A DNA stretch of 64,000 nt from G963665005 sp963665005 (GCA_963665005.2 CAXXTQ010000001.1:1736001-1800000), one strand, 5' to 3'. Numbered from the stretch's first letter, positions 23,766 through 32,768 are shown. Translations and numbers: made by a program. Notes: a model not told the origin generated them from the letters alone.

Positions 23766-26093
23766 TTAATAACCCAAGTCCCTGTTCACAATGCTGCCGT
23801 CTATTGCGTTTATTGTAAGAACAGAATATGTATATGAATCTCCTTCAGCCAATTTTTCACTTGCTAAAAAGTCCCATACGGGAATGGCTCTGAATAATCC
23901 CTGCTGGTCTTTGACAGACTGTACAAAATATCCAAGCTCTATCCGATTAACATCAATAGTCAAGGGGTTATAGTCAGGTGCATAATAATTATAGAATACT
24001 TGTTCTCTGAAGATATCTTTTGCTTCCTTAACGCTTAATGTATCAACATTTTCATTGATAACTTCCCCAATTTTAAGTGCATTGCTTAGGTAGAATTTCA
24101 AGATACCGGTATCGTTTATATAAATGGTAACTTGTTCAGGGTTGATAAATGGAGCGTAAACACTGGCTTCTCCTTCTTTCTGTCCTGACATCATATGACT
24201 CTGGTAATCCGAAATACCAATACCATTAACGCTTTTCATGAAATGCAGCACATACCCCTGTTCATTTTCTGAACCTTCAATACCGGAAGCGGTTAATATC
24301 ATATCCTCTAAGCCCAATTCACTCATTGTGCTTTGTGCTTTCGAAATTGCTTCATCCAATGTCATTTCCATATTGTTTTCTGTTACAGGATATGTTGATA
24401 TACCATCAAGGCGATTTGAAAAGTAGATGCCTGAATTATATTCGCTGGTATTCTTAAATATCATTAATGTAGCCGGATAATTATTGTTGCCTATAGTGGC
24501 TGATACATTGATAACTTCCCGCTCGTTTTGTTCTTCAAAAGACAAATCGGTTAACGCCTGAGGCACATCATTTTCGCTTGGCGCATTTTGCAGCAACTGT
24601 GTATAATAATCTATCTCTGCTTGTATACTCTCTGCGTCCTCATCTAAAGCGCCGCTATGCACTTCTGCAAGTTCCTTTTTCAGGGTAAGGATTTGGGCTT
24701 CAAGGTCCTCCTTTGTGAATATTGGTTCATCATATACAGCGCTATCTTGGAAAAATACTTTAATTATTTCCCATGCATCATCCTCTGTATATAGTTTAGA
24801 GCCTACTTCTACAACTGGAAATTGTGCTACTTTTGGGAGTATAATTTTCGCATCAATATTAACAGTCACATTAGTCCCGCTTAACTGTTCCTGCCATGTT
24901 TCATTGTGTTGCGTAGATGACGCATCTATGGTTGGGGCTGGCGTACCCGCTATTATGCTATCAAGATTATCATCGTTTTTTCCAACAACAATGCTTTGCT
25001 CCGGTGTTGGCTGGCAGGCCGTTGTAAAGCAAGCGATAATCATAATCGCCGCCAACGCGAGTGCAATAAAACCAGCGGATTTTGATTTGCGCTTAGGTTT
25101 TATCATGTTCTCGACACGCTGCCTCAGCTTCGTTTTATCGCTGCAAAACGATAACGTCAATGATGTCTTTTGCCTGTTTTGTGACAGCTTTATCACATCT
25201 AACAGACTTTGAGAATATTCGAATTTATCTTTTTCGCCTATGTGCTTTAGTACCATTTCATCGCAAGAAAGCTCTCTGGCGCTAATATAGTTTTTATACG
25301 CAACCCATACAAGAGGATTAAACCAATGTACCGCCTTTGCGGCCAGCCAAATATAGTTTTTTAGTATATCAAAGCGTTTTATATGGCACAACTCATGCAT
25401 AATAATAAGCTTGAGTTTATCATCGCTTATGCAATGTGACAATCCGGCCGGTATCAATATTTTTGATTTTATGAGCCCGTATGTTACCGGCATATCAATA
25501 CAGCTACATTCTGCAATCTTAGTATTTTTAGTCATGCCCAGCTTTGTTTTTCCATAGGTTAAGGCTTTAATTAAATCAGTGCTTGCTTTGAATCTGGATT
25601 GCTTGATTCTTTTATTAAAACGAACAAACTCAAATATATTTTTACATACAAACAAAGCTATACCGGTTATCCATAAAGCGAATAAAACAGTCCATAGGCT
25701 TAAGCTCTTTATCCAGTCAAAAGCTTTCTTGAAAATCGATACCTCTGCTTGCTTTTGTGCAATATTGTCGTTCATTTCAATTTTTTGCAAACTGTGCGGA
25801 ATGTCGTTACTGCTATAACTTAATTGATCATTGTTTGCCATTTCGATTGGCTGTGAGGCCATATTTGCGAGATCATGCTGATCTGCTTCCGGTATGCTTA
25901 TAAAGCTGTCAAAGTGCACGGGCGATTCAAGCGTAACCGGCATTATCAACCGGACAAGCACCAACAGCCAAAGAAAAGACATTATCTTTGAACTTATTTT
26001 ACCGGCATATATTGTTTTTATAGCCAAAACTATAAGTATTACGATTGATGAAAAAAGTGTTGTTTCAAATATCAGCTTTAAATATGTTTCCAT
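23766..26093 (-). CDS. BlaR1/MecR1-type M56 metallopeptidase sensor with extra extracytoplasmic domain
   Basis: Membrane zinc protease expected to respond to a cell-surface signal and inactivate the BlaI-type repressor encoded upstream. The 775-residue protein has N-terminal membrane helices (about 8-27, 36-52, 133-152), the M56 catalytic motif HELCH (233-237) with ELSCDE further on, a further helix (about 347-367), and a long C-terminal extracytoplasmic region (370-775), possibly DUF6034-like, in place of a penicillin-binding sensor. ATG 26093 is one base after the blaI stop, with AAGGAT inside blaI as ribosome site. No beta-lactamase gene is nearby, so the inducer and targets are unknown. 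Confidence 0.8.
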   Translation of the reverse strand: METYLKLIFETTLFSSIVILIVLAIKTIYAGKISSKIMSFLWLLVLVRLIMPVTLESPVHFDSFISIPEADQHDLANMASQPIEMANNDQLSYSSNDIPHSLQKIEMNDNIAQKQAEVSIFKKAFDWIKSLSLWTVLFALWITGIALFVCKNIFEFVRFNKRIKQSRFKASTDLIKALTYGKTKLGMTKNTKIAECSCIDMPVTYGLIKSKILIPAGLSHCISDDKLKLIIMHELCHIKRFDILKNYIWLAAKAVHWFNPLVWVAYKNYISARELSCDEMVLKHIGEKDKFEYSQSLLDVIKLSQNRQKTSLTLSFCSDKTKLRQRVENMIKPKRKSKSAGFIALALAAIMIIACFTTACQPTPEQSIVVGKNDDNLDSIIAGTPAPTIDASSTQHNETWQEQLSGTNVTVNIDAKIILPKVAQFPVVEVGSKLYTEDDAWEIIKVFFQDSAVYDEPIFTKEDLEAQILTLKKELAEVHSGALDEDAESIQAEIDYYTQLLQNAPSENDVPQALTDLSFEEQNEREVINVSATIGNNNYPATLMIFKNTSEYNSGIYFSNRLDGISTYPVTENNMEMTLDEAISKAQSTMSELGLEDMILTASGIEGSENEQGYVLHFMKSVNGIGISDYQSHMMSGQKEGEASVYAPFINPEQVTIYINDTGILKFYLSNALKIGEVINENVDTLSVKEAKDIFREQVFYNYYAPDYNPLTIDVNRIELGYFVQSVKDQQGLFRAIPVWDFLASEKLAEGDSYTYSVLTINAIDGSIVNRDLGY

Positions 26094-26094
26094 A

Positions 26095-26478
26095 CTATTT
26101 ATCCTTCGCCTTATAATCAATGATAAGCTGTTCTAGCTTGGCAATCTCGTCGCCCGAAACCTTTTCTTTTTCAATAAGGCCTGCAACCATATGCGAAAGA
26201 CTGTCAAAATGGTTGTTAAGATAGGCTGTTGTTTCATCCGCAATAAAATCTTTCTTATCAATAAGCGGATAGTACATGTTCATTCGTGCATTGATCTGAC
26301 GAATACCGACAAGCCCTTTTTCGCTCAATCGCCTTAGGTACGTCTTTACCGTGTGCCGCGACCAATCACGCACACCGTCAAGTTCTTTTAATATAGTTGC
26401 GTTGCTGACCTCTCCGTTTTTCCACAATACTTCCATTATTAATCTGTCTGCTTTTGAAAGATTCGGATAATTACTCAT
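26095..26478 (-). CDS. BlaI/MecI/CopY-family repressor
   Basis: Winged-helix dimeric repressor, 127 residues, with the usual ADRLIMEVLWKNGEVSNATI start of the DNA-binding domain (within 12-40), a WSRHTVKTYLRRLSEKGL recognition helix and a C-terminal dimerisation helix cut by the M56 partner in related systems. ATG 26478 follows AAGGAG; upstream in-frame extension lacks a ribosome site. It heads a two-gene operon with the M56 gene and probably controls its own promoter. Confidence 0.88.
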   Translation of the reverse strand: MSNYPNLSKADRLIMEVLWKNGEVSNATILKELDGVRDWSRHTVKTYLRRLSEKGLVGIRQINARMNMYYPLIDKKDFIADETTAYLNNHFDSLSHMVAGLIEKEKVSGDEIAKLEQLIIDYKAKDK

Positions 26479-26496
26479 ATATTCGCTCCTTAGTTC

Positions 26497-26553
26497 ATGT
26501 GGGATATGTTTTACCTCACATATAAGGGTAAACGAATACCTCTTACTTGTCAA
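26497..26553 (-). promoter_or_regulatory. Promoter and candidate operator of the blaI-like operon
   Basis: On the minus strand TTGACA (26553-26548), 17-base spacer, TACCCT (26530-26525); the -10 is weak. ATGTG (26497-26501) and CACAT (26517-26521) form an inverted repeat just after the -10, a plausible repressor site, though the classic TACA-TGTA core is not clear. Confidence 0.4.
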
Positions 26554-26652
26554 GCATCTTTTATTTCATTCTATAAAAAGATTATGTTCTCTGGCAGAAA
26601 AGATTTTATACCCATATTAAAGAACACAGCGTTATAAATGAATAACACCATT

Positions 26653-26660
26653 CATATACT
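26653..26660 (+). promoter_or_regulatory. Possible sigma-E -10 element of spoIIIA
   Basis: CATATACT resembles the sigma-E -10 (CATACANT). The position of a -35 (26632-26638) is only a fair match. The expected transcription start falls on or near the ATG at 26667, for which no ribosome site is visible. Confidence 0.3.
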
Positions 26661-26666
26661 TTAACT

Positions 26667-27641
26667 ATGAACTCTATGATGAATGTAAATTGGAAAGAAG
26701 AACTAAAAAAATACCTGCCCGAAGCTGTTTACAATGCAATAAACGGCATAGATGAAGATATAGCCGGAGCGGTAGAAGAAGTGCGTTTAAGGCTATCCAA
26801 ACCGCTTATGGTGTATACGGGCGATAACGGATACTGCGTAAGTGAAAACGGCGTGCTCAGCGAAAACGATGGCATGATAATAAACGAAGATTATATTGAG
26901 CAGGCTTTCAGCGCAATCACGGGCAAATCTGCTTACGCTTACGAGGACGAAATAAGCAACGGCTTTCTGACTCTTTCGTGCGGTATACGCGCAGGGCTTG
27001 CGGGAAGCGCGATTCTTTCTAACGGCTGCGTGAAAACTTATAAAAGCATAAGCGGCATCAACTTTCGTATTCCAAGAGAGATATTAGGCATATCAAAAAA
27101 ATTACTGCCATATATATCAAAAGAACGGCGGCTTATTAATACACTCATAATATCTGCTCCGAAGCTTGGCAAAACAACGCTTGTGCGCGACATATCAAGA
27201 TGCGCGGGGGATGGTATTTATCTTAATCCCTGCAAGGTATCGCTGATAGACGAGAGGCAGGAGCTTGCCGCAAGCTTGTACGGCCGGCCGCTGTTTGATG
27301 TAGGGAGACAGACGGATGTATTGTCTAACATTAAAAAACATACCGGAGTGTTTATGGCGCTCCGGTCGCTGTCTCCTGATGTGATAATGACGGACGAGAT
27401 AGGCAAAAGCGAAGATTTAGAGGCGCTTCGGGAGATAGCAAACAGCGGCGTCGTAATGATAACGACTGCGCACGCGCCAAACCTTTCGTGCCTGCTCCAA
27501 AGGCTCTTTTTCCAAAAAATATTCAAAGAACGGCTGTTTTGCGCATACGTTGTGCTTTCGGCGGCTAGAGGAAGAATTACCATAGAACAGATACATGACG
27601 GTTTTGGACAAGAGATGCTCAAAGAATCTTTTCTGCTCTGA
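26667..27641 (+). CDS. spoIIIAA: Stage III sporulation protein AA (SpoIIIAA) ATPase
   Basis: Cytoplasmic ATPase of the mother-cell side of the SpoIIIA-SpoIIQ channel, related to type II/IV secretion ATPases. The 324-residue protein has Walker A APKLGKTTLVRD, Walker B-like VIMTDEIG and the SIPFLSA-like family start EELKKYLPEAV. It opens the eight-gene spoIIIA operon. Three ATG codons (26667, 26676, 26679) are candidates; none has an obvious Shine-Dalgarno sequence, unlike the rest of the operon. Confidence 0.94.
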   Translation: MNSMMNVNWKEELKKYLPEAVYNAINGIDEDIAGAVEEVRLRLSKPLMVYTGDNGYCVSENGVLSENDGMIINEDYIEQAFSAITGKSAYAYEDEISNGFLTLSCGIRAGLAGSAILSNGCVKTYKSISGINFRIPREILGISKKLLPYISKERRLINTLIISAPKLGKTTLVRDISRCAGDGIYLNPCKVSLIDERQELAASLYGRPLFDVGRQTDVLSNIKKHTGVFMALRSLSPDVIMTDEIGKSEDLEALREIANSGVVMITTAHAPNLSCLLQRLFFQKIFKERLFCAYVVLSAARGRITIEQIHDGFGQEMLKESFLL

Positions 27642-27657
27642 AAAAAACGGAGGAATA

Positions 27658-28161
27658 ATGAAACTTGTTTTGTGCCTATTGATTGTTATACTCAGCGCAT
27701 ATATAGGAAGACTGTTTTCTAAAAAAGCGTCGCAGAGGCTGATATTTTTCAGAGAATATTATTCTGCCGTGGTTTATCTTACCGACAGGATAATAGGGCT
27801 CTGCCTCGAGCTTTGCAAAGCGCTCGATGCTTCGTGCGAAAACGATATTCATAAATTTTTCATGCAATGCTCGAAAAGCCTGAAAAACTCACCGAGCAAA
27901 AGGTTCTCTCTTATATGGAAGAAGAATTTTAATGAAGCAAAATATACGTTTTTAACAAAAGAGGATAAGCGGATAATTCTTGACGGAGGAGAAGCTGTCG
28001 AAACGCTGTGCAAAAACCCGAGCGAGAAACAGGCAAGGGCGTATGTCCAGAGGCTGTCGGCATATATAACCGAAATGGAAACGGAAAAAAGAAAAAAATG
28101 CAGGCTGTATAATTCGGCAGGTGTGCTCGGCGGGCTGTTTATTGCATTGATGGTTATATGA
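27658..28161 (+). CDS. spoIIIAB: Stage III sporulation protein AB
   Basis: Integral membrane channel component resembling type II secretion GspF. The 167-residue protein has helices at both ends (1-20 and the C-terminal GVLGGLFIALMVI) around a helical cytoplasmic domain with conserved REYYSAVVYLTDRI. ATG 27658 follows CGGAGG by a good distance; the open frame extends upstream to 27595 without a ribosome site. It is 16 bases after spoIIIAA. Confidence 0.92.
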   Translation: MKLVLCLLIVILSAYIGRLFSKKASQRLIFFREYYSAVVYLTDRIIGLCLELCKALDASCENDIHKFFMQCSKSLKNSPSKRFSLIWKKNFNEAKYTFLTKEDKRIILDGGEAVETLCKNPSEKQARAYVQRLSAYITEMETEKRKKCRLYNSAGVLGGLFIALMVI

Positions 28162-28176
28162 AGGAGGGATAACGAG

Positions 28177-28374
28177 TTGAACATAGACTTGATTTTTAAA
28201 ATAGCCGCGATAGGAATACTCATCGCCGTTTTAAATCAGCTTCTGGTAAGGGCGGGAAGAGAAGATATGGCAACAATGGTGACTATAGCCGGCCTTATTA
28301 TCGTGCTTTTGATGGTAGTAGATTTAGTCAGCAACCTGTTCGAAAGCGTAAAACGAATTTTTGGCTTGTATTGA
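28177..28374 (+). CDS. spoIIIAC: Stage III sporulation protein AC
   Basis: Small two-helix membrane protein (65 residues) of the SpoIIIA complex; MNIDLIFKIAAIGILIAVLN is a typical family start and the connecting loop is RAGREDMA. TTG start nine bases after AAGGAGG. Same length as in B. subtilis. Confidence 0.93.
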   Translation: MNIDLIFKIAAIGILIAVLNQLLVRAGREDMATMVTIAGLIIVLLMVVDLVSNLFESVKRIFGLY

Positions 28375-28377
28375 CAA

Positions 28378-28764
28378 ATGGAAATTGTAAAAATCGCGCT
28401 CATTGGTATTGTTGCCGGCGTGCTCGTAGTGACGGTAAAGCAAAAGCAGCCCGAGCTTGGCATGCAGGTCAGCATAGTCGCCGGGCTTATAATCTTTATA
28501 TACGTTCTCGACTATCTAATGACGGCTGTTAACTATATAAAAGACATCGTAACAAAATATGATATACCGTATGAGAGCATAACGATAGTGCTGAAAATTA
28601 TAGGCATAGCGTATATCTGCGAGTTTGCCGCCGAGATATTAAAAGACACGGGGGAAGCTTCGCTTGCTTCAAAGGTAGAGCTTGGCGGAAGAGTTTTCAT
28701 AATCGTGCTGTCGCTGCCTATTATCACATCGTTTATGAACATGGTTTTAGGGTTGTTAGGATAA
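28378..28764 (+). CDS. spoIIIAD: Stage III sporulation protein AD
   Basis: Membrane protein of 128 residues related to SpoIIIAC, with four helices and the conserved KQKQPELG loop after helix 1 and TGEASLASKVELGGR near the end. Its ATG is three bases after the spoIIIAC stop, so translation is probably coupled. Confidence 0.93.
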   Translation: MEIVKIALIGIVAGVLVVTVKQKQPELGMQVSIVAGLIIFIYVLDYLMTAVNYIKDIVTKYDIPYESITIVLKIIGIAYICEFAAEILKDTGEASLASKVELGGRVFIIVLSLPIITSFMNMVLGLLG

Positions 28765-28768
28765 ACGT

Positions 28769-29968
28769 ATGCTAAAAAAACTGTTGATACTCCTGATTGC
28801 GGCGTGTATTTTATTCATGCCGTGCACTGCATTTGCGGATGAGGATGATGAAATAGAACAGGCGCTCGAGGACGAGATTGAAGATAACATTGAACGCGCG
28901 CTTGGCACCGCGGATTTGCACGAGATAGAATCTTTCTACAATAAATACAAGCAAGAGCTTTCGCCCATAACGGGCGGCACCGATTTAAAAACATTTATTA
29001 CAATGCTTGCCAAAGGCGGCGCCGATTTTGATATAGCCGATATTTACACCGCAGTTTTAGGATCGCTTTTCGGCGGCGTTAAACAGAGCATACCCGCTAT
29101 AGTACAGATAATAGTCATTGCTCTGCTGTTCAGCGTGATTACACATTTTAAACCTTCTTTCGGAAGCTCGGGAGTGTCTAAAGCAGCGGGTACGGCGCAG
29201 TACGTGATTATCGGCACCATCACCATAAGCATAATAGTCACCGCCTTTACCATAGGTATGAACGCGATAACCGCAATGACCGATTTTACAAAAGAGCTGT
29301 TTCCTCTGCTCATTACACTTTTAACTGCGCTCGGCGGAATAACTTCGGCGGCAATTCTCAGCCCCGCGACGGTATTTTTAACGACAGGCATTTCAATTTT
29401 TTTCAACAGCTTTGTTCTGCCGCTTATAATAGTGCTCACTGTTTTTACGGTAATCAACAATTTTTCGTCTAGCGTAAAACTAGACGGTTTCTGCTCGCTT
29501 ATAAAAAGCGTAACAAAATGGGCTATAGGTATATGCTTTACCGTGTTTCTCGGTATTGTCACAATACAGGGGCTCCTCGGGTCAACGTTTGACGGAGTAT
29601 CTATAAAAACCGCAAAATACACAATAGATAAATTCGTACCTATAATCGGCGGCATGTTCTCTGATACGGTAGACGTTCTTATAACGTGTACTCTGCTTAT
29701 AAAGAATTCCGTGGGCATCGCGGGAATAATAATAATAGCGGGCATAATAATTTCACCTGTGTTTGCTATACTCGCCCATTACTTTTTGTTTAAGCTTACG
29801 GGAGCCGTTCTCGAGCCTATAGCGGGCAATAACATGGGCAAATTCGCGGGCGAAGCGGCCGAGGTGCTGCTTTTGCTTTTTGCGGCGGTGCTAGCGGCGG
29901 CGGCAATGTTTTTTATAACGATAGCCGTTATCATAGGCGCGGGAAACACTAACATAATGTTGAGGTAG
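28769..29968 (+). CDS. spoIIIAE: Stage III sporulation protein AE
   Basis: Largest membrane component of the SpoIIIA channel (399 residues). It has an N-terminal signal-like helix, an acidic extracytoplasmic segment (DEDDEIEQALEDEIED) and about seven membrane helices from residue 105 onwards, with typical LIKNSVGIAG and GNNMGKFAGEAAEV motifs. It starts four bases after spoIIIAD. Confidence 0.93.
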   Translation: MLKKLLILLIAACILFMPCTAFADEDDEIEQALEDEIEDNIERALGTADLHEIESFYNKYKQELSPITGGTDLKTFITMLAKGGADFDIADIYTAVLGSLFGGVKQSIPAIVQIIVIALLFSVITHFKPSFGSSGVSKAAGTAQYVIIGTITISIIVTAFTIGMNAITAMTDFTKELFPLLITLLTALGGITSAAILSPATVFLTTGISIFFNSFVLPLIIVLTVFTVINNFSSSVKLDGFCSLIKSVTKWAIGICFTVFLGIVTIQGLLGSTFDGVSIKTAKYTIDKFVPIIGGMFSDTVDVLITCTLLIKNSVGIAGIIIIAGIIISPVFAILAHYFLFKLTGAVLEPIAGNNMGKFAGEAAEVLLLLFAAVLAAAAMFFITIAVIIGAGNTNIMLR

Positions 29969-29972
29969 GTAT

Positions 29973-30263
29973 ATGCAGAGTTTTTTTTCATCTTGGGCAA
30001 TATCCGTGACAATCGCAATACTGTTCAGCGCGATTATAAACGCGCTCCTGCCCGAATCAAGCATAAAAAAATACGTTAAGGTAGTGCTTGGCGTTTTGGT
30101 TACTCTTATAATGCTGTCTCCGCTTTTCGGGCTTTATGGCGGCGTGGATTTCGCGCAGGAAGCGGGCGATACTCTAGACAGTATAAAAAAAGCGAGCGAA
30201 CATAAAATAGACAGCGCTTTATACAAAGATTATATTTTTGATGTATATATGGGCAATGAATAA
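29973..30263 (+). CDS. spoIIIAF: Stage III sporulation protein AF, short form
   Basis: Membrane component with two N-terminal helices (about 5-25 and 36-55), matching SpoIIIAF: SWAISVTIAILFSAIINALLP, with the PESSIKKYVKVVLGVLV turn. At 96 residues it is less than half the length of the 206-residue B. subtilis protein, whose C-terminal domain forms a ring-building fold. No frame-shifted remainder is seen before spoIIIAG, so the gene seems genuinely short. Confidence 0.82.
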   Translation: MQSFFSSWAISVTIAILFSAIINALLPESSIKKYVKVVLGVLVTLIMLSPLFGLYGGVDFAQEAGDTLDSIKKASEHKIDSALYKDYIFDVYMGNE

Positions 30264-30302
30264 AATAAATATGAATAGTGAAAAAGTTTATGAGGTGTAC
30301 AC

Positions 30303-30908
30303 ATGCAAGAGCAAAAGAAAAAGAATAATGAACGAGAGAGTACGGGCAAAAAGGCGGGTGGTATCTTATCCGCGTTTATTAAACTTGATATAAAAAAGAA
30401 GATACAGTACGCGGCAATCTTGCTTGTGATAATAGTGATTCTAACCATATATTTTGCTTCTTCGGGCACAAATACCCCTGCCCAAACACAAGAAAACCCT
30501 GCGGACATATCCGCTCTGCCCGACAGCATAGAAGCAAAGCTTCGGCAAACGCTTTCTAACATTCAAGGCGCCGGAAGAGTCGACGTTATGATCACGTATG
30601 AATCGACATCCGAGATAGTTCCTGCAATAAGCGTAGATACCCAGACCTCAACGACTACCGATACGGGCGAAAACGGAGACAGTACGACAAATACGCAAAA
30701 TACGCAAAGCGAGATAGTGACAGTAAACGGAAACGGCGGGAGCTCGGCACTTGTGCTTCGCGAAAATAGCCCGGAGGTAAAAGGCGTGCTTGTTATCGCC
30801 GAAGGTGCGGACGATATAGGCGTAAAGCTTAGCCTGCTAAACGCGGTAAAAACTATTTTGAACGTCAGCCCCGACAAGGTTGACGTATATAAAATGAATA
30901 ATGAATAA
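30303..30908 (+). CDS. spoIIIAG: Stage III sporulation protein AG
   Basis: Forms the large ring of the channel in the intermembrane space. The 201-residue protein has a basic cytoplasmic tail, one helix (about 37-55) and the ring-building domain, containing IQGAGRVDVMITYES and, after a Thr/Asn/Gly-rich loop, SPEVKGVLVIAEGADD. RBS GAGGTG precedes the ATG. Its stop codon is at 30908, and an ATG at 30901 overlaps its end. Confidence 0.92.
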   Translation: MQEQKKKNNERESTGKKAGGILSAFIKLDIKKKIQYAAILLVIIVILTIYFASSGTNTPAQTQENPADISALPDSIEAKLRQTLSNIQGAGRVDVMITYESTSEIVPAISVDTQTSTTTDTGENGDSTTNTQNTQSEIVTVNGNGGSSALVLRENSPEVKGVLVIAEGADDIGVKLSLLNAVKTILNVSPDKVDVYKMNNE

Positions 30909-30921
30909 GGGAAGTGGAATA

Positions 30922-31449
30922 ATGAAAAATAAGAAAACAGGCAGATATTTGCTGCTTGCGGGTTTGATTGTAGTGCTTATTGGCGTCGGGTATATCAACT
31001 TTGCATTAATAAACAACCCGGGGCAGGAAAATATCGCGGCAAACGAAAATATGGAAATTGAAGGCGCTCTTTCGGCTGATGATCTTGCTGTAATGTCGGC
31101 GCAGGATTCTTTCGAAGATTATAAAACCAACAGGCAAAGCGTAAGAGAAACGGAAGTCGCGTATCTTGACAGCATAATTTCCAACGAAAACAGCGATATG
31201 GAAACGGTAAAAGATGCGCAGAATCAAAAAATAGAGATAGTAGCAAAAATGGAAGCGGAGCTGAAAATCGAAGGGCTGCTTGCGGCAAGCGGATTTTCTG
31301 ACGCTATTATAACAGTACAGGAAGGTTCGGTTAATGTAGTTATAAAAGCAAAGCAAATAACAAAAGAACAGGCGGCAAAAATACTCGAAATAGTGCGCAA
31401 TGAAACGGGCGAACCGGCGCAAAATATAAAAGTAATACTACAGGGCTAA
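30922..31449 (+). CDS. spoIIIAH: Stage III sporulation protein AH
   Basis: Binds forespore SpoIIQ across the septum and anchors the channel. The 175-residue protein has one N-terminal helix (about 8-27), a coiled-coil region (SYKTNRQ to KMEAELK) and a C-terminal YscJ/FliF-like ring domain (LLAASGFSDAIITVQEGSVNVVIKA). ATG 30922 was chosen because GGGAAGTGGA lies before it; ATG 30901 overlapping spoIIIAG is possible. Last gene of the operon. Confidence 0.92.
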   Translation: MKNKKTGRYLLLAGLIVVLIGVGYINFALINNPGQENIAANENMEIEGALSADDLAVMSAQDSFEDYKTNRQSVRETEVAYLDSIISNENSDMETVKDAQNQKIEIVAKMEAELKIEGLLAASGFSDAIITVQEGSVNVVIKAKQITKEQAAKILEIVRNETGEPAQNIKVILQG

Positions 31450-31484
31450 CTGTTTAAATTTGTATTAAAGTAGTTTTAAGTAGA

Positions 31485-31513
31485 TTGTATTTTATTTGCC
31501 TATCTGTTATACT
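31485..31513 (+). promoter_or_regulatory. Promoter of the asp23-nusB operon
   Basis: TTGTAT (31485-31490), 17-base spacer, TATACT (31508-31513), 30 bases before the asp23 start. It separates vegetative genes from the sporulation operon; no terminator is evident after spoIIIAH. Confidence 0.6.
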
Positions 31514-31542
31514 TTAAGTACTTATGAGAAGAGGTGAGATGT

Positions 31543-31938
31543 TTGAGCACAAACAATATTAATACCAGGGAAGAGCAGAACGGAAGCGTATCATTCGCAA
31601 ACGATGTGGTGGCGACTATTGCCGGGCTCGCGACGATAGAGATTGAAGGCGTAGCCGGTATGAGCGGCGGCTTTTCCGGCGGGCTTGCCGAGCTTCTCGG
31701 CAAAAAAAATCTTACCAAAGGCGTAAAAGTCGAGGTTGGAAAAGAAGAATGTGCCATTGATTTATTTATAGTCGTAGAATACGGAAGCGACATACCTTCA
31801 ATGTGCAAAAAAATACAAAGCAATGTTAAAAAAGGCGTAGAGACAATGACGGGGCTTCGCGTCATTGAAACTAATATACATATACAAGGCGTACGCATAG
31901 CAAAAGAACCGACAGAAGATTCAAAGCGTGTACATTAA
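31543..31938 (+). CDS. Asp23/Gls24-family envelope stress protein
   Basis: Small cytoplasmic protein (131 residues) that forms membrane-associated assemblies via AmaP in staphylococci. The family blocks are GSVSFANDVVATIAGLATIEIEGVAGMS (seen within 12-40) and VGKEECAIDLFIVVEYG. The TTG at 31543 was chosen since GAGGTG lies six bases upstream; the GTG at 31534 is part of that ribosome site. It heads the asp23-amaP-DUF2273-nusB run common in Clostridia. Confidence 0.88.
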   Translation: MSTNNINTREEQNGSVSFANDVVATIAGLATIEIEGVAGMSGGFSGGLAELLGKKNLTKGVKVEVGKEECAIDLFIVVEYGSDIPSMCKKIQSNVKKGVETMTGLRVIETNIHIQGVRIAKEPTEDSKRVH

Positions 31939-31983
31939 AGTTTTTTAGGGCTGAACGTGCATTAAACGTTACGGGGGATAAAA

Positions 31984-32535
31984 ATGAAAATGCGTATTTT
32001 CATGAGAATTTTGCTGACACTTTATATTTTAGGAGTATTATTTGTCGCGGGCGTAATGCTTATCTGCGCCTGGGGTATTATCGACATAGTGCACCCGACT
32101 TACTGGCTATCGTCGCTTTACGACAACAGTACGGTGCGTATCGTGGCGTCCGTTATAGGCATAGCTATAATCGCGCTTAGTATTGCTCTCATGTTTTCGG
32201 GAATAAGAAAGCGCAAACCAAAGTCTGCGCTTATAAAGGTAACCGAAACGGGGGCTATTTCTATTTCGCTTTCTGCGATGGAAGAGATGGCGACACGGCA
32301 TATTGAAGCAAACCCGGCGATAAGAAGCGTAAAATCGTATGTCAGTGTCAAAGATTCTAAAGTTAACATATCGGCAAAGCTTGCCGTTAACGAAGGGTCG
32401 AACATACCCGAAGTTCTGCTTTCTTTGCAGACAAGCCTAAAAGAGCAGATAGAGATTTTAACGGGAGTGGAAGTAAACAAAATATTGCTGCTTGTCGAAA
32501 AGACATCGCAGGTCGTAAAGGCGCGTGTTGAATAG
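31984..32535 (+). CDS. amaP: AmaP-like membrane anchor for Asp23
   Basis: The 183-residue protein has two membrane helices (about 9-31 and 54-76) and a cytoplasmic domain, itself Asp23-like in pattern (TETGAISISLSAMEEMATRHI). In staphylococci AmaP anchors Asp23 to the membrane. GGGGG before the ATG. Between asp23 and DUF2273, which confirms the call. Confidence 0.85.
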   Translation: MKMRIFMRILLTLYILGVLFVAGVMLICAWGIIDIVHPTYWLSSLYDNSTVRIVASVIGIAIIALSIALMFSGIRKRKPKSALIKVTETGAISISLSAMEEMATRHIEANPAIRSVKSYVSVKDSKVNISAKLAVNEGSNIPEVLLSLQTSLKEQIEILTGVEVNKILLLVEKTSQVVKARVE

Positions 32536-32768
32536 TGTCCGAACAAAAAGAGAACCGCTTTGTTACCTTTGTAAAAGAGCATAAAAAAATAATTATCGGC
32601 ATAAGCTTTGGTTTTGTTGTCGGTGTTTTAATACTGACAATAGGTTTTTTCAGGACTTTGTTTTTAGCAATATGCATAGGCATAGGCGCGTTTTTCGGAA
32701 CGGACAATAAATTAAAAAAGAAACTGTTTGTAATATTAGACAGAATACTGCCCGATATTTTTAAATAG
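32535..32768 (+). CDS. DUF2273 small membrane protein
   Basis: A 77-residue protein with a polar N terminus and two hydrophobic segments (about 20-40 and 43-58), as in DUF2273 proteins that occur with asp23 and amaP. GTG start shares a base with the amaP stop (TAGTG). Function is unknown, presumably part of the same envelope assembly. Confidence 0.8.
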   Translation: MSEQKENRFVTFVKEHKKIIIGISFGFVVGVLILTIGFFRTLFLAICIGIGAFFGTDNKLKKKLFVILDRILPDIFK

